Source: Lederbergia lenta NBRC 16444
Lineage (GTDB): Bacteria > Bacillota > Bacilli > Bacillales > Bacillaceae_C
DNA length: 64,000 nucleotides
Assembly: GCF_001591545.1 (NCBI RefSeq)
Contig: NZ_BCVC01000001.1
Span: 2,080,239-2,144,238, forward strand
Reading direction: 5' to 3'
The notes beneath the pieces were generated by a model, which was not told the origin of the DNA, did no database searches, and saw only the letters and a list, made by a program, of their open reading frames with translations. Both the position numbers and the translations under genes were made by a program. Each line of letters begins with the position of its first letter. Position 1 is the stretch's first letter. Shown here in pieces: positions 27,713 to 37,764 of the stretch.

Positions 27713-27931
27713 TTGATTATTAATGTACATCAAACCATTCAAATTCACATGGTGAAAATTGGTGGTATTACTAACTCTTCAGTATTCCAAATCGGGACAT
27801 CAGGAATCATCACACCTGCTTCTTATTTATACAATACTGGAGGATTTACAGAACCCGCTCCAACAACAACGCAATTAAGCAATGAAATAACAGAAGAAGA
27901 ATTAGGAGAAGCAAGTTTTGTACCCTTATAA
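27713..27931 (+). CDS. gerPB: Spore germination protein GerPB
   Basis: A 72-residue coat-associated germination protein, with the core IHMVKIGGITNSSVFQIG shared by GerPB and GerPE. The start is TTG with AAGGGGAG ten bases upstream. The C-terminal third is low-complexity, rich in Thr and Glu (TTTQLSNEITEEELGE). Second in the operon. The hydrophobic repeat and the position make the call secure. Confidence 0.9.
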   Translation: MIINVHQTIQIHMVKIGGITNSSVFQIGTSGIITPASYLYNTGGFTEPAPTTTQLSNEITEEELGEASFVPL

Positions 27932-28022
27932 CAATCTATTAATTTAGACAATATCCTAGATTGTATCCTTCTCACAACAAATAAAAAGCTAATTTAAATT
28001 ATTTCCTAAGGGCGGTGATGAA

Positions 28023-28634
28023 TTGGAGCAACAATACTATATTCAGCAATTATATGATTGCATAAACAAACAACAAGAAGAAATTATAAAGTTACAATCC
28101 GAATTTGCTCATTTAGCGAAAGAAGTGAAACAACTTAAAGAAAGTCCAGGGATTACTGTGGAGAGACTCGAGTACAAATTTGATCAACTAAAAGTTGAAA
28201 CATTAGAAGGCACACTTAATATTGGACTAAATCCTACCGATTTAAAACAAATTGAAGATTTAGCTATTCCACCTTCATCACCTCCAACGCCTAAGGAAAC
28301 CATCACAGATTTTAGAGAAACACTTGCGAATAGACTGGATCAGTATATTGAAGAAGATTTAAAAAAGTTCATCTATGAAACGGAAGAACAGATAGGCGCA
28401 AAACTCTCTCCACAACATATCGTTATGATACAAGAGGACATACGCAAACAGCTTCCTGCCCGAACAAACCACTATATTCAATTTTTCAATAATCGAGCTG
28501 AGAAACAATTGCCTGAAGAGAAATTATTAGAAAAGTTATATCAAACCATGACATTGGATATGAACCAAGCTGTTCGAACATTCATTATTCAAAGCCATAG
28601 TCATGAGAAAGGAGCGACAAATGATAGAACTTAA
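28023..28634 (+). CDS. gerPC: Spore germination protein GerPC
   Basis: GerPC is the largest Gerp protein, 203 residues here. The N-terminal part (residues 8-50) is a predicted coiled coil (YDCINKQQEEIIKLQSEFAH). Then come NIGLNPTD and a helical C-terminal domain. It is needed for assembly of the other GerP proteins in the coat. The start is TTG, with AAGGGCGGTG upstream. Its last 14 bases overlap the start of gerPD, consistent with coupled translation. Confidence 0.92.
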   Translation: MEQQYYIQQLYDCINKQQEEIIKLQSEFAHLAKEVKQLKESPGITVERLEYKFDQLKVETLEGTLNIGLNPTDLKQIEDLAIPPSSPPTPKETITDFRETLANRLDQYIEEDLKKFIYETEEQIGAKLSPQHIVMIQEDIRKQLPARTNHYIQFFNNRAEKQLPEEKLLEKLYQTMTLDMNQAVRTFIIQSHSHEKGATNDRT

Positions 28635-28803
28635 TGTCGTGAACCGTGAGCTTTCAGTAGATGAAGTTCAAATCACCGGAGTTACAACTTCTTCCTTATT
28701 TTTAATCGGAGATGCCGACTCCATTCAGCTCGCATCTACTTTTGATACTCCACCGGAATCATTAATTATCGGCCCATTTGTCCCTCTTTCACCAAAGGGA
28801 TGA
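28621..28803 (+). CDS. gerPD: Spore germination protein GerPD
   Basis: A 60-residue protein, MIELNVVNRELSVDEVQITG followed by TSSLFLIGDAD. I start at the ATG at 28621, with GAAAGGAG eight bases upstream; the ORF opens six codons earlier without a good site. It overlaps the end of gerPC by 14 bases and gerPE by 4 (ATGA). Confidence 0.9.
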   Translation: MIELNVVNRELSVDEVQITGVTTSSLFLIGDADSIQLASTFDTPPESLIIGPFVPLSPKG

Positions 28804-29198
28804 GCAAACGAAACTCTTTCATAGAAAAAATGGAAGTTATCAGTCTTATATCTGGATCAGTAGTGGAAGTAGGTGATTCTGTACAATTATCTTCCTTAAG
28901 TAATGTCGTTGCAGTCAACAGAGAAACGGAAATATTTTATGGGAATGAGGGCGATTTTAATGCAATCCCACTTTTCTCTGAAATCATTCCTACACCAGAT
29001 TTGCCCTATGTTAAACCAATTATAAAAAAACACAATGAGCTAGCGGATATTAAGGTACGGAAAATTGCTGTCAAAGGTATCTCAGCATCTGCTATCCTCC
29101 AAGTTGGCAATACAAAGAATGTTGTGATGGAATCCAGAGTATGGCATCAACGCCAGCTTGAACAACATACTAATCATCATCCAATACGAAAGGAATGA
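28800..29198 (+). CDS. gerPE: Spore germination protein GerPE
   Basis: A 132-residue protein with two copies of the gerP-type motif: ISLISGSVVEVGDSVQL near residue 13 and IAVKGISASAILQVGNTK near residue 84. It ends in a His-rich tail. The ATG overlaps the gerPD stop, so the two are translationally coupled. It acts in the spore coat with the other Gerp proteins. The exact role of each subunit is not established. Confidence 0.9.
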   Translation: MSKRNSFIEKMEVISLISGSVVEVGDSVQLSSLSNVVAVNRETEIFYGNEGDFNAIPLFSEIIPTPDLPYVKPIIKKHNELADIKVRKIAVKGISASAILQVGNTKNVVMESRVWHQRQLEQHTNHHPIRKE

Positions 29199-29204
29199 CA
29201 CTAT

Positions 29205-29423
29205 ATGCCTGCTATTATTGGTCCGGTTCAAATTTTCAATGTTGCCGGGGGTGTAGTTCAATTTGGTGATACAGCTGTAATTTCTCCAAAAGATAATACA
29301 AAAGCTACCTCAGGATCCGGCTCTAACAGCACTGGTGGTTTCGTATTAGCAATCGGAGGGATTAGCGCAAACACTACCATTGACTCTAATCTTGTCGATC
29401 AACCAACAATCGGAAATAATTAA
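29205..29423 (+). CDS. gerPF: Spore germination protein GerPF
   Basis: The last gene of the operon, 72 residues. MPAIIGPVQIFNV and DSNLVDQPTIGN mirror the ends of GerPA, and the middle is Gly/Ser/Thr-rich. AAAGGA lies eight bases before the ATG. A hairpin terminator at 29511-29545 closes the operon and faces addA. Confidence 0.92.
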   Translation: MPAIIGPVQIFNVAGGVVQFGDTAVISPKDNTKATSGSGSNSTGGFVLAIGGISANTTIDSNLVDQPTIGNN

Positions 29424-29510
29424 AAGTAAAAAAAACACTTTAAATTACTACCTCGACCTCTGGCCTTTGCTATTATACTTGGAGAATTTTAATATATTTT
29501 ATTAAAAAAT

Positions 29511-29545
29511 AGAGGGTACTGTACACTAATGTACAGTAACCCTCT
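29511..29545. terminator. Terminator between gerPF and addA
   Basis: AGAGGGTACTGTACA (29511-29525) pairs with TGTACAGTAACCCTCT (29530-29545) with one bulged base. It lies between convergent genes. Confidence 0.75.
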
Positions 29546-29565
29546 TGTAGTTGAATTTATTTTAG

Positions 29566-32500
29566 TTATATTTCCAGATATTCGCCACCATCAAAAAAGT
29601 AGAGATACATATGAACTACAGGTTTTTGCCATATTTCTTCTATTGCGCGTTTATAAAAACCGAGCTGTATGTGATACCGAGCTGCGAGGATATCTTTCGC
29701 TTGTGAAAAACCTTGAGGATATTTCCCTTGGATAACATCTGTTTTAAAATCAACCAGAGTAATCCCATCCTTATCTTCTATCACACAATCAATGATTCCT
29801 TGAACAAGTACATTTTCATTCAAACCATCCCAATCTGAGTATACTTCACGCGCGGGCACTCCCAATGTAAACGGAACCTCACGCGAAACATTTTTTGCAG
29901 CGAGCATTTTTTGCCCGAGCTCATTTAAGAAAAACCCTACTATCTGTTCACTCGATACAGACTCTGCTTGCTCTGCTGTCATGATTTCTTTCCTTGTAAG
30001 TTCCTCCAATAGTTGCTCTACACCAATTATTGTTGGTTTCTCATTCAGTGGGATATGTTGCATAACTGTATGCATTGCAGTTCCTCGTTCTGCCGGTGAC
30101 AACGCTCTGTTCTCTCTCATAAATTTCGGTCTATCAAAAAGCGGCTGTCCTGACTGCTTAATGAGTTGAATACCACTTGTATCATCTCGCGTTTCAGCTA
30201 TTCTTTTTAATTCGGAAACAGATTGCTTAGACAGTCTTTGCGTGGCCAAGGGGTGGCTGTACGTCCAACCTAATCGAGAATATACAACTTCTTTGTAAAT
30301 GGATTCATGTGATAGAGGCTGTCCTGATTTTACAGCAGCTAGCCAACCATCATCAACATACTCTGCTTGCGTCGTTTCATTTTCAAAAGCACTACGAGGA
30401 TAAATTTGTATATTCCAATGCGCTGGGTGTTCCGCAATTGTCGATGGTGATGGCATTAACATCCCGCCAATCATTTCCTCTGCATCTTGGTGTCGAGCAA
30501 GCGACATGCCCAGCCAATCTAAATAGGATCCAGCTTTAGCACGGTCATAGTCAGTTAATAACCAATTTGTCTGTTTCGCCGCTTTCGCCCATTTTTTCTT
30601 TTCTTTCTCCACATTTTTCACACTAGCTACCAAGATTAACTTCTCTTTCGCTCTTGTCATAGCAACATATAGTACCCGCATTTCTTCCGCTAACAATTCC
30701 ATTTTCTTCTTACGCTTTAATGCGAGCTGTGGCAGAGATGGATAGGAAATACGCTTTTGCGCATTGATATATTTACTAGCAAAACCAAAATCTTTATCAA
30801 ATAGATAACTGCTGTTAATGTCCATCATATTAAACTTCCGAGCGATCCCCGCAACAAAAACAACTGGAAATTCTAATCCCTTGCTGGAGTGAATGGTCAT
30901 AATTTTGACTACATCCTCTTGTTCTCCAAGAGCACGAGCTGAACCAAGGTCATTACCTCGTTCTCTCATTCTCTCTATAAATCTAAGAAAGCGAAATAAC
31001 CCTCTAAATGAAGTTTCTTCGTATTGCTGTGCTCGGTCATAAAGTGCCCTTAAATTCGCCTGTCTCTGCTTTCCTCCTGGAAGCCCCCCTACAAATTCAT
31101 AGAAACCTGTATCTCTATATAACTGCCAAATTAACTCTGACAATGCTCCACTCCGCGCTTTATTCCTCCATTCGCGCAGATGGGTAAATAAAATACTTAC
31201 ACGTTCCCTGGCACTTTCATATTTTGGTGCTTCTGTTGATCCAATAAAACTCTTCACTGCTTTATAAAATCCGCCTTTATGGGATTGTAAGCGAATGTGT
31301 GCAAGTTCCTCTTCCGTCAAACCAACAATCGGAGATCTAAGGACGGCTGCTAGAGGTATATCTTGATCAGGATTATCAATCATTTTTAATAATGACATCA
31401 TTATAGCTATCTCTGTCGCCTCGAAATAGCCTGTAGATAAATTTGCGTATACTGGAATGCCAGCATGCTTAAATTCTTCCATAATATCCGGTGTCCAAGT
31501 CATTGAACGTACTAGAATAACAATATCTTGATAGCGAATAGGTCGCTCTGTTCCTGTTTTTATATCTAGGATCGGCTTTTGTTGATTAATCATATCTCTA
31601 ATTTTCTTTGCCATAAAACGTGCTTCGAGCTTCGACTGTTCAAGTTCAGCTCGGTCAAATCCACTATTAGCTTCTTCTTCCGTTCCACCTTGAACATCAC
31701 TAGATTCATCGCATTGATCAATAATTGCTACCTCGACAGGGAATTGCTCCGTATCCGGGTATCCCGATCCTTTCATAAGTTCGGCGTCTTGATTGTATTC
31801 TATTTCCCCAACAGTTGTACCCATTATTTGCTTAAAAATATAATTTACAGCATTTAATACTTCACTTCGACTCCGAAAGTTACGCGATAAATCAATCCTC
31901 AGTCCTGTTTCTTCGCCACTTGAAGAAAACCTCAAATATTTACTTAGAAACAAATTTGGTTCAGCAAGGCGAAACCGATAAATCGACTGCTTGACGTCTC
32001 CCACCATGAATAGATTCCCATCATATTCTCCATCTTTAGACACAAGCCGCAGTATTGTTTCTTGTACCATATTCGTATCTTGATATTCATCAACAAGTAC
32101 TTCTTTAAACTGATTTCGGTAATTAAGTGCTATTTCTGAAGGTATTAGTTCCTGCTGATTAGAATGTTCATCAGTAAGTATTTCTAGACATAGATGCTCT
32201 AAGTCCGAAAAATCGACAAGACCTTTTTCCGACTTTTTTAAAGCAAAATTGTTTGCAAACAATTTTACTATGTCTATTAAGCTTGAAAAAATCGGCTTCA
32301 TCTCCTGCATATCTTTTAAAAAGCTTCTAGATGATCGAGAAAAAAGCTCTTTAGACAATTTTTCAAGCATACTTTTGGCTGCTTTACGATATTCATCTGC
32401 TTCTTTTATCAGTTCTTTATCATATTCTTCGCCCCTACATGTTTTCGCCCTACCAAAACTCCATCCGCTATTCATCACTTTATAAAGCTCGTCCCAGCCT

Positions 32501-33330
32501 TTTCCAGCCGCTTTTTCCATCGATTCAATTACTTGGAGATCTTCTATATAATTCTCTGCTCTTGGTGCAGGGCCTGCTGGCTGTTTTGCAATAGCTAACG
32601 CTTCTTCCAAAAGTTTCTTTGCCCCAGATAATTGAAGGTTCACATCAAACATCAATGCTCCTATGAATGGTAAGCTTTCTAGATCAGTTGTTTCTGTTAC
32701 ATCGTACATATCAACAAGCTGTTCAAGCCATAAATTAGGATCAGGATGGGAGCGTGAGAAATCATATAATTTTAAAATAAGCCCCTGTAATGCCTCATCA
32801 TTTCGATCATTTGTAAAAGTGTCTACTAAATGGAAAAATGCTTCATTATTTTCTTTGCCATACTCTTCTTCAAATAGATGATCAAGCACTTCATCGCGTA
32901 GAAGATCTGCTTCTGTTTGATCAGCTATACGAAAACCAGGGTCAATACTAACCATATAATAATGCTTTCTTACAACTTCAAGACAATATGAATGTAGGGT
33001 CGAAATAGAAGCACTATTTAGTAGACTAAGCTGCCTCCTTAAATGAGTAGAATTCGGTTCAACATCAATTGCTTTTTGCAATGCCTCACCAATTCGATGT
33101 CTCATTTCCGCAGCAGAAGCATTTGTAAAAGTTACGACAAGTAGTTGATCAACATCCATTGGATCCTCTTCAGACAAGATCTTTTTAATAATACGTTCCA
33201 CGAGAACCGCAGTCTTACCTGAACCAGCGGCAGCGGCAACTAAAATATCTTGATCTTTCGCTATAATCGCTTTCCATTGATCGTCTGTCCAACTTACATG
33301 ATCAGGTTTATTCGGAATAGCTGTTTTCAT
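29566..33330 (-). CDS. addA: ATP-dependent helicase/nuclease subunit A (AddA)
   Basis: The helicase and nuclease subunit of AddAB, which resects double-strand breaks and loads RecA after Chi. 1254 residues: a UvrD-type helicase with Walker A AAAGSGKTA at 33-41, the VDEYQDTN Walker B, the VGDVKQSIYRFR motif III, and a C-terminal RecB-type nuclease (LVDFKTD). It overlaps addB by 4 bases (ATGA). It also has a GGAGGAGG site of its own. AddAB is important for repair and, in B. subtilis, for transformation with chromosomal DNA, which links it to the competence genes here. sbcC and sbcD, which follow addA in B. subtilis, are absent. Confidence 0.96.
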   Translation of the reverse strand: MKTAIPNKPDHVSWTDDQWKAIIAKDQDILVAAAAGSGKTAVLVERIIKKILSEEDPMDVDQLLVVTFTNASAAEMRHRIGEALQKAIDVEPNSTHLRRQLSLLNSASISTLHSYCLEVVRKHYYMVSIDPGFRIADQTEADLLRDEVLDHLFEEEYGKENNEAFFHLVDTFTNDRNDEALQGLILKLYDFSRSHPDPNLWLEQLVDMYDVTETTDLESLPFIGALMFDVNLQLSGAKKLLEEALAIAKQPAGPAPRAENYIEDLQVIESMEKAAGKGWDELYKVMNSGWSFGRAKTCRGEEYDKELIKEADEYRKAAKSMLEKLSKELFSRSSRSFLKDMQEMKPIFSSLIDIVKLFANNFALKKSEKGLVDFSDLEHLCLEILTDEHSNQQELIPSEIALNYRNQFKEVLVDEYQDTNMVQETILRLVSKDGEYDGNLFMVGDVKQSIYRFRLAEPNLFLSKYLRFSSSGEETGLRIDLSRNFRSRSEVLNAVNYIFKQIMGTTVGEIEYNQDAELMKGSGYPDTEQFPVEVAIIDQCDESSDVQGGTEEEANSGFDRAELEQSKLEARFMAKKIRDMINQQKPILDIKTGTERPIRYQDIVILVRSMTWTPDIMEEFKHAGIPVYANLSTGYFEATEIAIMMSLLKMIDNPDQDIPLAAVLRSPIVGLTEEELAHIRLQSHKGGFYKAVKSFIGSTEAPKYESARERVSILFTHLREWRNKARSGALSELIWQLYRDTGFYEFVGGLPGGKQRQANLRALYDRAQQYEETSFRGLFRFLRFIERMRERGNDLGSARALGEQEDVVKIMTIHSSKGLEFPVVFVAGIARKFNMMDINSSYLFDKDFGFASKYINAQKRISYPSLPQLALKRKKKMELLAEEMRVLYVAMTRAKEKLILVASVKNVEKEKKKWAKAAKQTNWLLTDYDRAKAGSYLDWLGMSLARHQDAEEMIGGMLMPSPSTIAEHPAHWNIQIYPRSAFENETTQAEYVDDGWLAAVKSGQPLSHESIYKEVVYSRLGWTYSHPLATQRLSKQSVSELKRIAETRDDTSGIQLIKQSGQPLFDRPKFMRENRALSPAERGTAMHTVMQHIPLNEKPTIIGVEQLLEELTRKEIMTAEQAESVSSEQIVGFFLNELGQKMLAAKNVSREVPFTLGVPAREVYSDWDGLNENVLVQGIIDCVIEDKDGITLVDFKTDVIQGKYPQGFSQAKDILAARYHIQLGFYKRAIEEIWQKPVVHMYLYFFDGGEYLEI

Positions 33331-36300
33331 CGTCCTACCTCCTCCCTCATTCTCGCTAATGCCTCAGATGATTTTTGCGGTTGAATATTTCGGTAATTAT
33401 TTTCTTCTAATGACTGATCAAATTGACAAACAGAACGATACGCACAAAACTGGCATGGCGTTCGGTCTTGTAATTTATACGGATCAATACTCACGTCCCC
33501 TGAAACAATTCTATTACCAGATTTTTGGTACAAATTTCTTACATATCGCTTTAATACATTAAAATCTTCTTCACTTGCTGCATTTTCTTTTGATCTAGAT
33601 GATAGGCTACCATCTTTATTGATGCTAGCTGTTACAATATGGGAACTTCCTGTCTCTAGGGAGGTGTCCATTAGTTTAACTATTTCCGGATTACCAGCTA
33701 ACAGTCCCTTCATTTTAAATTTCTTTAAAATTTCCTTTTCAATGTCATCAAGCGTCATTATTTTATTACTATCTACCATTGGATTATGCAAATGAAAATA
33801 AAGCACACCTGCAGGCGAAGCTTCCACACCAACCAATTCTTTAGAATGTGTAATAATAATGTCTAAATATGTGAGCATTTGCAAAGCTAGTCCATTGTAT
33901 ACTTCGTTTAAATCCAGCCCTCTAGCGCTTGATTTATAGTCAATCACCCGTAAATATACTCCGTTTTCATCTTCTGCCTTATCTACTCTGTCTATCCTAC
34001 CTTGTAGTTGCATTTTCGTACCATTTTCTAAAGTGAAAGCAAAAGGTGGCAATTCTTTATGCGGACCAAAGGCAAGTTCAATACCGATAGGAGAAAAACC
34101 GCTTGATTTAGCATGGCTGCTTAATACATGTGAAGCTCTCCCAATTACTTGTTCTAGCTTTCTTTTAATATAGTAGTATCGATTGGAGCTTAATAAAATT
34201 TGATTTTGTAGCCTTGGTGCAAGATATGCCACTGCTTCTTGTGCCAACCATTCACACTCTTTCTTTGTCAAATTAGCCCAGGTTAAGTTTCTGTTATTAA
34301 TTTCTTCCGCTATCCATTTCAATGCACCATGAAATAAATCTCCAATATGTGGTGCTTCTAATCGGAATATATCACGTTCACGAAGCTTTAATCCATGCGA
34401 AATAAAATGGGAAAAAGCGCAACTTTGGAAAAGTTCCATTCTCGATACGCTTGCCAAAATTTCATTACCGTATAACTCTTTACTCGTTCGTTCCGTTAAG
34501 TGCTTTGTTTCATTTTGAAAGAACAAACTGGAAAGGACCCTCTGTGTTTTAATTCTCCACTTAGGAGATTCCATATAAAAGTTATACACATCCCACCAAA
34601 AATCAGCCATAGGGTAACTTCGCTTTTTTAACTGCATTTGAGTTGTCAGATAGGCAATTGCCGTATCCGGATGTGAAATATAAGCAAGTTGTTGTTCCTG
34701 TGCTAGCTCTCCAGGTTCATTTTCTATTGAAAATTCCCTTACTTCCGGGAACATCTCTTTTATTCTCTTTATATAAGGGGAAGCGAGTAGTGCTTTTCCT
34801 TCGTCATTAGCGATTGGCCAGGAAAGATATAGTTTCTCAGCTGATATAGTCATCGCCCTATAGGCGACAAAATCCTCATCCAGTAAACGTTTTTTACTTC
34901 CCGGAGCAAGTCCCAGACCACCCGTGATCAGTTCGGCACGATCCTCATCAGATAAAACTCCATCATTTGCTTGTTTCGCAGGAATTACACCATCGTTCAA
35001 CCCTATAACAAAAGATGCTTTAATATGAGAAAGACGCGATAGTTCCAGATCAGCAACGAAGACTTGGTCAATAGCCGGGGGGATCAAAGAAAATTTCATT
35101 GCCTCGAAGCCCGAATCGAGAATGGAGATAAATTTTTGCACAGGAATCCTTTCGTCTCCAAGAATTTCAACAAATTGATCTAATAGTTCAATAACCGTGC
35201 CCCATGCTTGGTCATGTTCTCTTGATACAACTAATTGTCCTCGTTCTTCAGCAATATTGCTCCGCTCTTCCAGTTTACTCGGGATATCAAGTTCCTCGAG
35301 TAAGGAATATACAGCTTCGCAGAGTTCTCGGCCAGTTTGCGCTTTTCTCAAACGTTTCGATAAACGCATCAAGGGTAGGGCAATGATATTTCTAGCTTCA
35401 TTTATATCCTCTTCTATTTCGCGCTCCGCGTCCGTCTGCACAGTAGCAGCTAATTCTAATCCCTGATATCTTCTGTAACGCCATGGCTGTTTATCCGTCC
35501 ATTTACTTCCTTTTATTCCGTGGGATAAAACATAGTTTTCAAGTCTGTCCATTTGCTCTCTCAGCTGTTCTGGATTCATTTTAAAAGGGAAAAGTAAATC
35601 TGTTTTCACAGCGCGGAAAACTGGTTCATATCGCCAATTACTGCTGATCGCTTCAAGTGAAGAACGAATTAGTTCAATTAGCGGGTGGTTAAGCATCGAT
35701 CGTTTTTGATCCACGAAATAAGGAATATCAGAATCATGGAAAACTGTTTCCAGTGTTTCTTTGTAGTCACTTCCATTCCGCATCAATACTGCAATATCTT
35801 GATATCTGTACCCCTCTTCCATTACGAGCCTACGTATTTCTCGTGCAGTTCCTTCCATTTCAGCTCGGCGATTCGCCGCCATCCGAATTTCCATCGCTGG
35901 TTTCCCTTGAAATACCTTAATTGGTCGCTTATCAAAATACCTTTCGAGATGCAATAGACTTTCATCCTTAAACCGCAGTGATGATGCTAAAAATTGATCA
36001 TCCTCAAGGGTTATCGCGTTTTGTCGAGCCATCTCATATAAAGTAGAATACGTTTCACCTGTCATACGAAATAAATGTAATTCATCTGGCATTACACCAT
36101 TTTTAAATGGTCGATCAAGCACGAGTCCGATTGAGACTCGACTACACTTTTTCATCAACTGCTCAATTACCATATATTCCTGAGGTGCAAAACTGTGAAA
36201 CCCATCGATATAAATTTCAGCGTTCTTTAGATAATCAGATTTATCAATTGATTCTGCAAGCAGATTTAAATAATCATTCGAGTCAACATATTTACCGAAT

Positions 36301-36821
36301 AGCGCTTCTTCAAATTTACTATAAATTAATTCTAAATCATGTATTTTATCAGCTAACGCCCTAGTTGAAACTCCGAAAGCAAGTTCCTTTTGCTTTAAAT
36401 TAAGTTGCTCCGGCTCCACACAATAATGCTTAAATTCCGTTAACATGGCTTCCACTTGTTGAATAAAGCCCACTTTATCTGCTGCCTGTTTAAAGAGCTT
36501 AAGATCTTCTTTATTATCTTCAATAATTTTCCTAATAAGCATATTCAGTCCAGTGCTGGACAAGTGTGCACGACTTGCCCCACCTGTTTCTTGCAAAATC
36601 CTCCAAGCAAGACGAGTAAAGCTAAATACTTGTGTGCGAATCATTCCACTCATGCCTGATGTATTGATCAAGCGATATTCAGATAAAAATGTCATTTGTT
36701 CAGGCACAATATAGAGAACTGGTGGTCCTTGTGGCTCTTCAATTAATCTATCTTTTATTTCATTTAAAAACATCGTTGTTTTTCCAGATCCAGATCGACC
36801 GATCACAAAGCGTAACGACAT
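33327..36821 (-). CDS. addB: ATP-dependent helicase/nuclease subunit B (AddB)
   Basis: The partner of AddA, 1164 residues. The N-terminal Walker A GRSGSGKT (8-15) belongs to an inactivated helicase-like domain that reads Chi. A C-terminal nuclease domain (VIDYKSS) is tied by a 4Fe-4S cluster, whose cysteines are FQSC upstream and CQFCAYRSVC near the end. AAGGAG precedes the ATG. It is first in an addB-addA operon. The family identity is certain from these motifs. Confidence 0.96.
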   Translation of the reverse strand: MSLRFVIGRSGSGKTTMFLNEIKDRLIEEPQGPPVLYIVPEQMTFLSEYRLINTSGMSGMIRTQVFSFTRLAWRILQETGGASRAHLSSTGLNMLIRKIIEDNKEDLKLFKQAADKVGFIQQVEAMLTEFKHYCVEPEQLNLKQKELAFGVSTRALADKIHDLELIYSKFEEALFGKYVDSNDYLNLLAESIDKSDYLKNAEIYIDGFHSFAPQEYMVIEQLMKKCSRVSIGLVLDRPFKNGVMPDELHLFRMTGETYSTLYEMARQNAITLEDDQFLASSLRFKDESLLHLERYFDKRPIKVFQGKPAMEIRMAANRRAEMEGTAREIRRLVMEEGYRYQDIAVLMRNGSDYKETLETVFHDSDIPYFVDQKRSMLNHPLIELIRSSLEAISSNWRYEPVFRAVKTDLLFPFKMNPEQLREQMDRLENYVLSHGIKGSKWTDKQPWRYRRYQGLELAATVQTDAEREIEEDINEARNIIALPLMRLSKRLRKAQTGRELCEAVYSLLEELDIPSKLEERSNIAEERGQLVVSREHDQAWGTVIELLDQFVEILGDERIPVQKFISILDSGFEAMKFSLIPPAIDQVFVADLELSRLSHIKASFVIGLNDGVIPAKQANDGVLSDEDRAELITGGLGLAPGSKKRLLDEDFVAYRAMTISAEKLYLSWPIANDEGKALLASPYIKRIKEMFPEVREFSIENEPGELAQEQQLAYISHPDTAIAYLTTQMQLKKRSYPMADFWWDVYNFYMESPKWRIKTQRVLSSLFFQNETKHLTERTSKELYGNEILASVSRMELFQSCAFSHFISHGLKLRERDIFRLEAPHIGDLFHGALKWIAEEINNRNLTWANLTKKECEWLAQEAVAYLAPRLQNQILLSSNRYYYIKRKLEQVIGRASHVLSSHAKSSGFSPIGIELAFGPHKELPPFAFTLENGTKMQLQGRIDRVDKAEDENGVYLRVIDYKSSARGLDLNEVYNGLALQMLTYLDIIITHSKELVGVEASPAGVLYFHLHNPMVDSNKIMTLDDIEKEILKKFKMKGLLAGNPEIVKLMDTSLETGSSHIVTASINKDGSLSSRSKENAASEEDFNVLKRYVRNLYQKSGNRIVSGDVSIDPYKLQDRTPCQFCAYRSVCQFDQSLEENNYRNIQPQKSSEALARMREEVGR

Positions 36822-36910
36822 CTTTTCAACTCCTTCTTTAGAAGAATACTAATTATTTTATTATAACATATAGCACATAATATACGAACATACATTCTTG
36901 AGTAAAATAT

Positions 36911-36944
36911 AAAAAAGCTACCAATTATGTTAACCGGTAACTTT
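36911..36944 (-). terminator. Terminator of the TVP38-family gene
   Basis: Arms AAAGCTACC and GGTAACTTT (one mismatch) with U-run AAAAAA on the 5' side give a minus-strand terminator at the gene's stop. Confidence 0.6.
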
Positions 36945-37561
36945 CATCCATCGTTCTCTTGCTTTTCCATTTTCACCTTCAGTTTTCCTTCAATACGCTT
37001 ACCAACATACCACAGTATCCCTATAATGCCTAGAGCAATAGCAGTCCTGATCGGCTGCTTAATCAACGATATAATATCATACCCGATAAAGCTCATAATA
37101 AAAATCATCACTGCTTTTCCCGCCAAGACAGCAAGCATATATTGATAAATATTAATCCTTGAAATTCCAGCTACAATATTAACAATTGCTGACGGGGTAA
37201 AAGGAAAACATAGTAAAAGAAATAGCGGACCAAATCCATGCCTTTCAACCCAATTCGTTAAACTTTGCACTTTTTCTTTTCGTTGTAAAAATCGAAAAAA
37301 GCGAGCCTCACCATATCTACGAACAAGTAGAAAAACAAGCAGAGCACCTACAGAAGCGCCAATCCAGGAAAATAAGAAACCCCACCCAAGACCGAACGCA
37401 TTCGCACTAGCCATGACAATTAAAAACAATGGCAAAAATGGTAAGAAAGCTTCTATCATCGGCAATAATATGCTTGGTAACGGACCAAATGAACGATATT
37501 TCTCAATTAAATCCATCATATTTTCAATTGTAAACCATTCTTTCATTGAAAAAAAATCCAT
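36944..37561 (-). CDS. TVP38/TMEM64 (DedA-like) membrane protein
   Basis: A 205-residue polytopic protein with about five helices: SILLPMIEAFLPFLPLFLIVM, the SWIGASVGALLVFLLVRRYG unit that marks the SNARE-associated (DedA/VTT) domain, and FTPSAIVNIVAGIS. A basic C-terminal tail. I start at the ATG at 37561, with GAGGA seven bases upstream; the ATG two codons earlier is too close to it. The family may scramble or move lipids or keep membrane potential; its function here is unknown. Confidence 0.88.
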   Translation of the reverse strand: MDFFSMKEWFTIENMMDLIEKYRSFGPLPSILLPMIEAFLPFLPLFLIVMASANAFGLGWGFLFSWIGASVGALLVFLLVRRYGEARFFRFLQRKEKVQSLTNWVERHGFGPLFLLLCFPFTPSAIVNIVAGISRINIYQYMLAVLAGKAVMIFIMSFIGYDIISLIKQPIRTAIALGIIGILWYVGKRIEGKLKVKMEKQENDG

Positions 37562-37733
37562 GAACATTCCTCAATTCACCATATCAAAATATATTAATTA
37601 TATAATATTCAGTTGCTTCTTACCATTCATACTACCCTTTTTTCGAGTGATACAATCATAAGCGGTCCATTTTCTATTTAGCGTTCACATAAAGCTGAGA
37701 AAGGTTATTTCTTTCTGCATCTTATGGCTATCT

Positions 37734-37761
37734 AAAAAAGGACAGCATATGGCCGCCCCTT
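37734..37761 (-). terminator. Weak terminator-like hairpin after the S9 peptidase
   Basis: AAGGGGCGGC and GCTGTCCTT around CATAT, with several mismatches, followed by TTTTTT on the minus strand. Confidence 0.45.
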
Positions 37762-37764
37762 GTG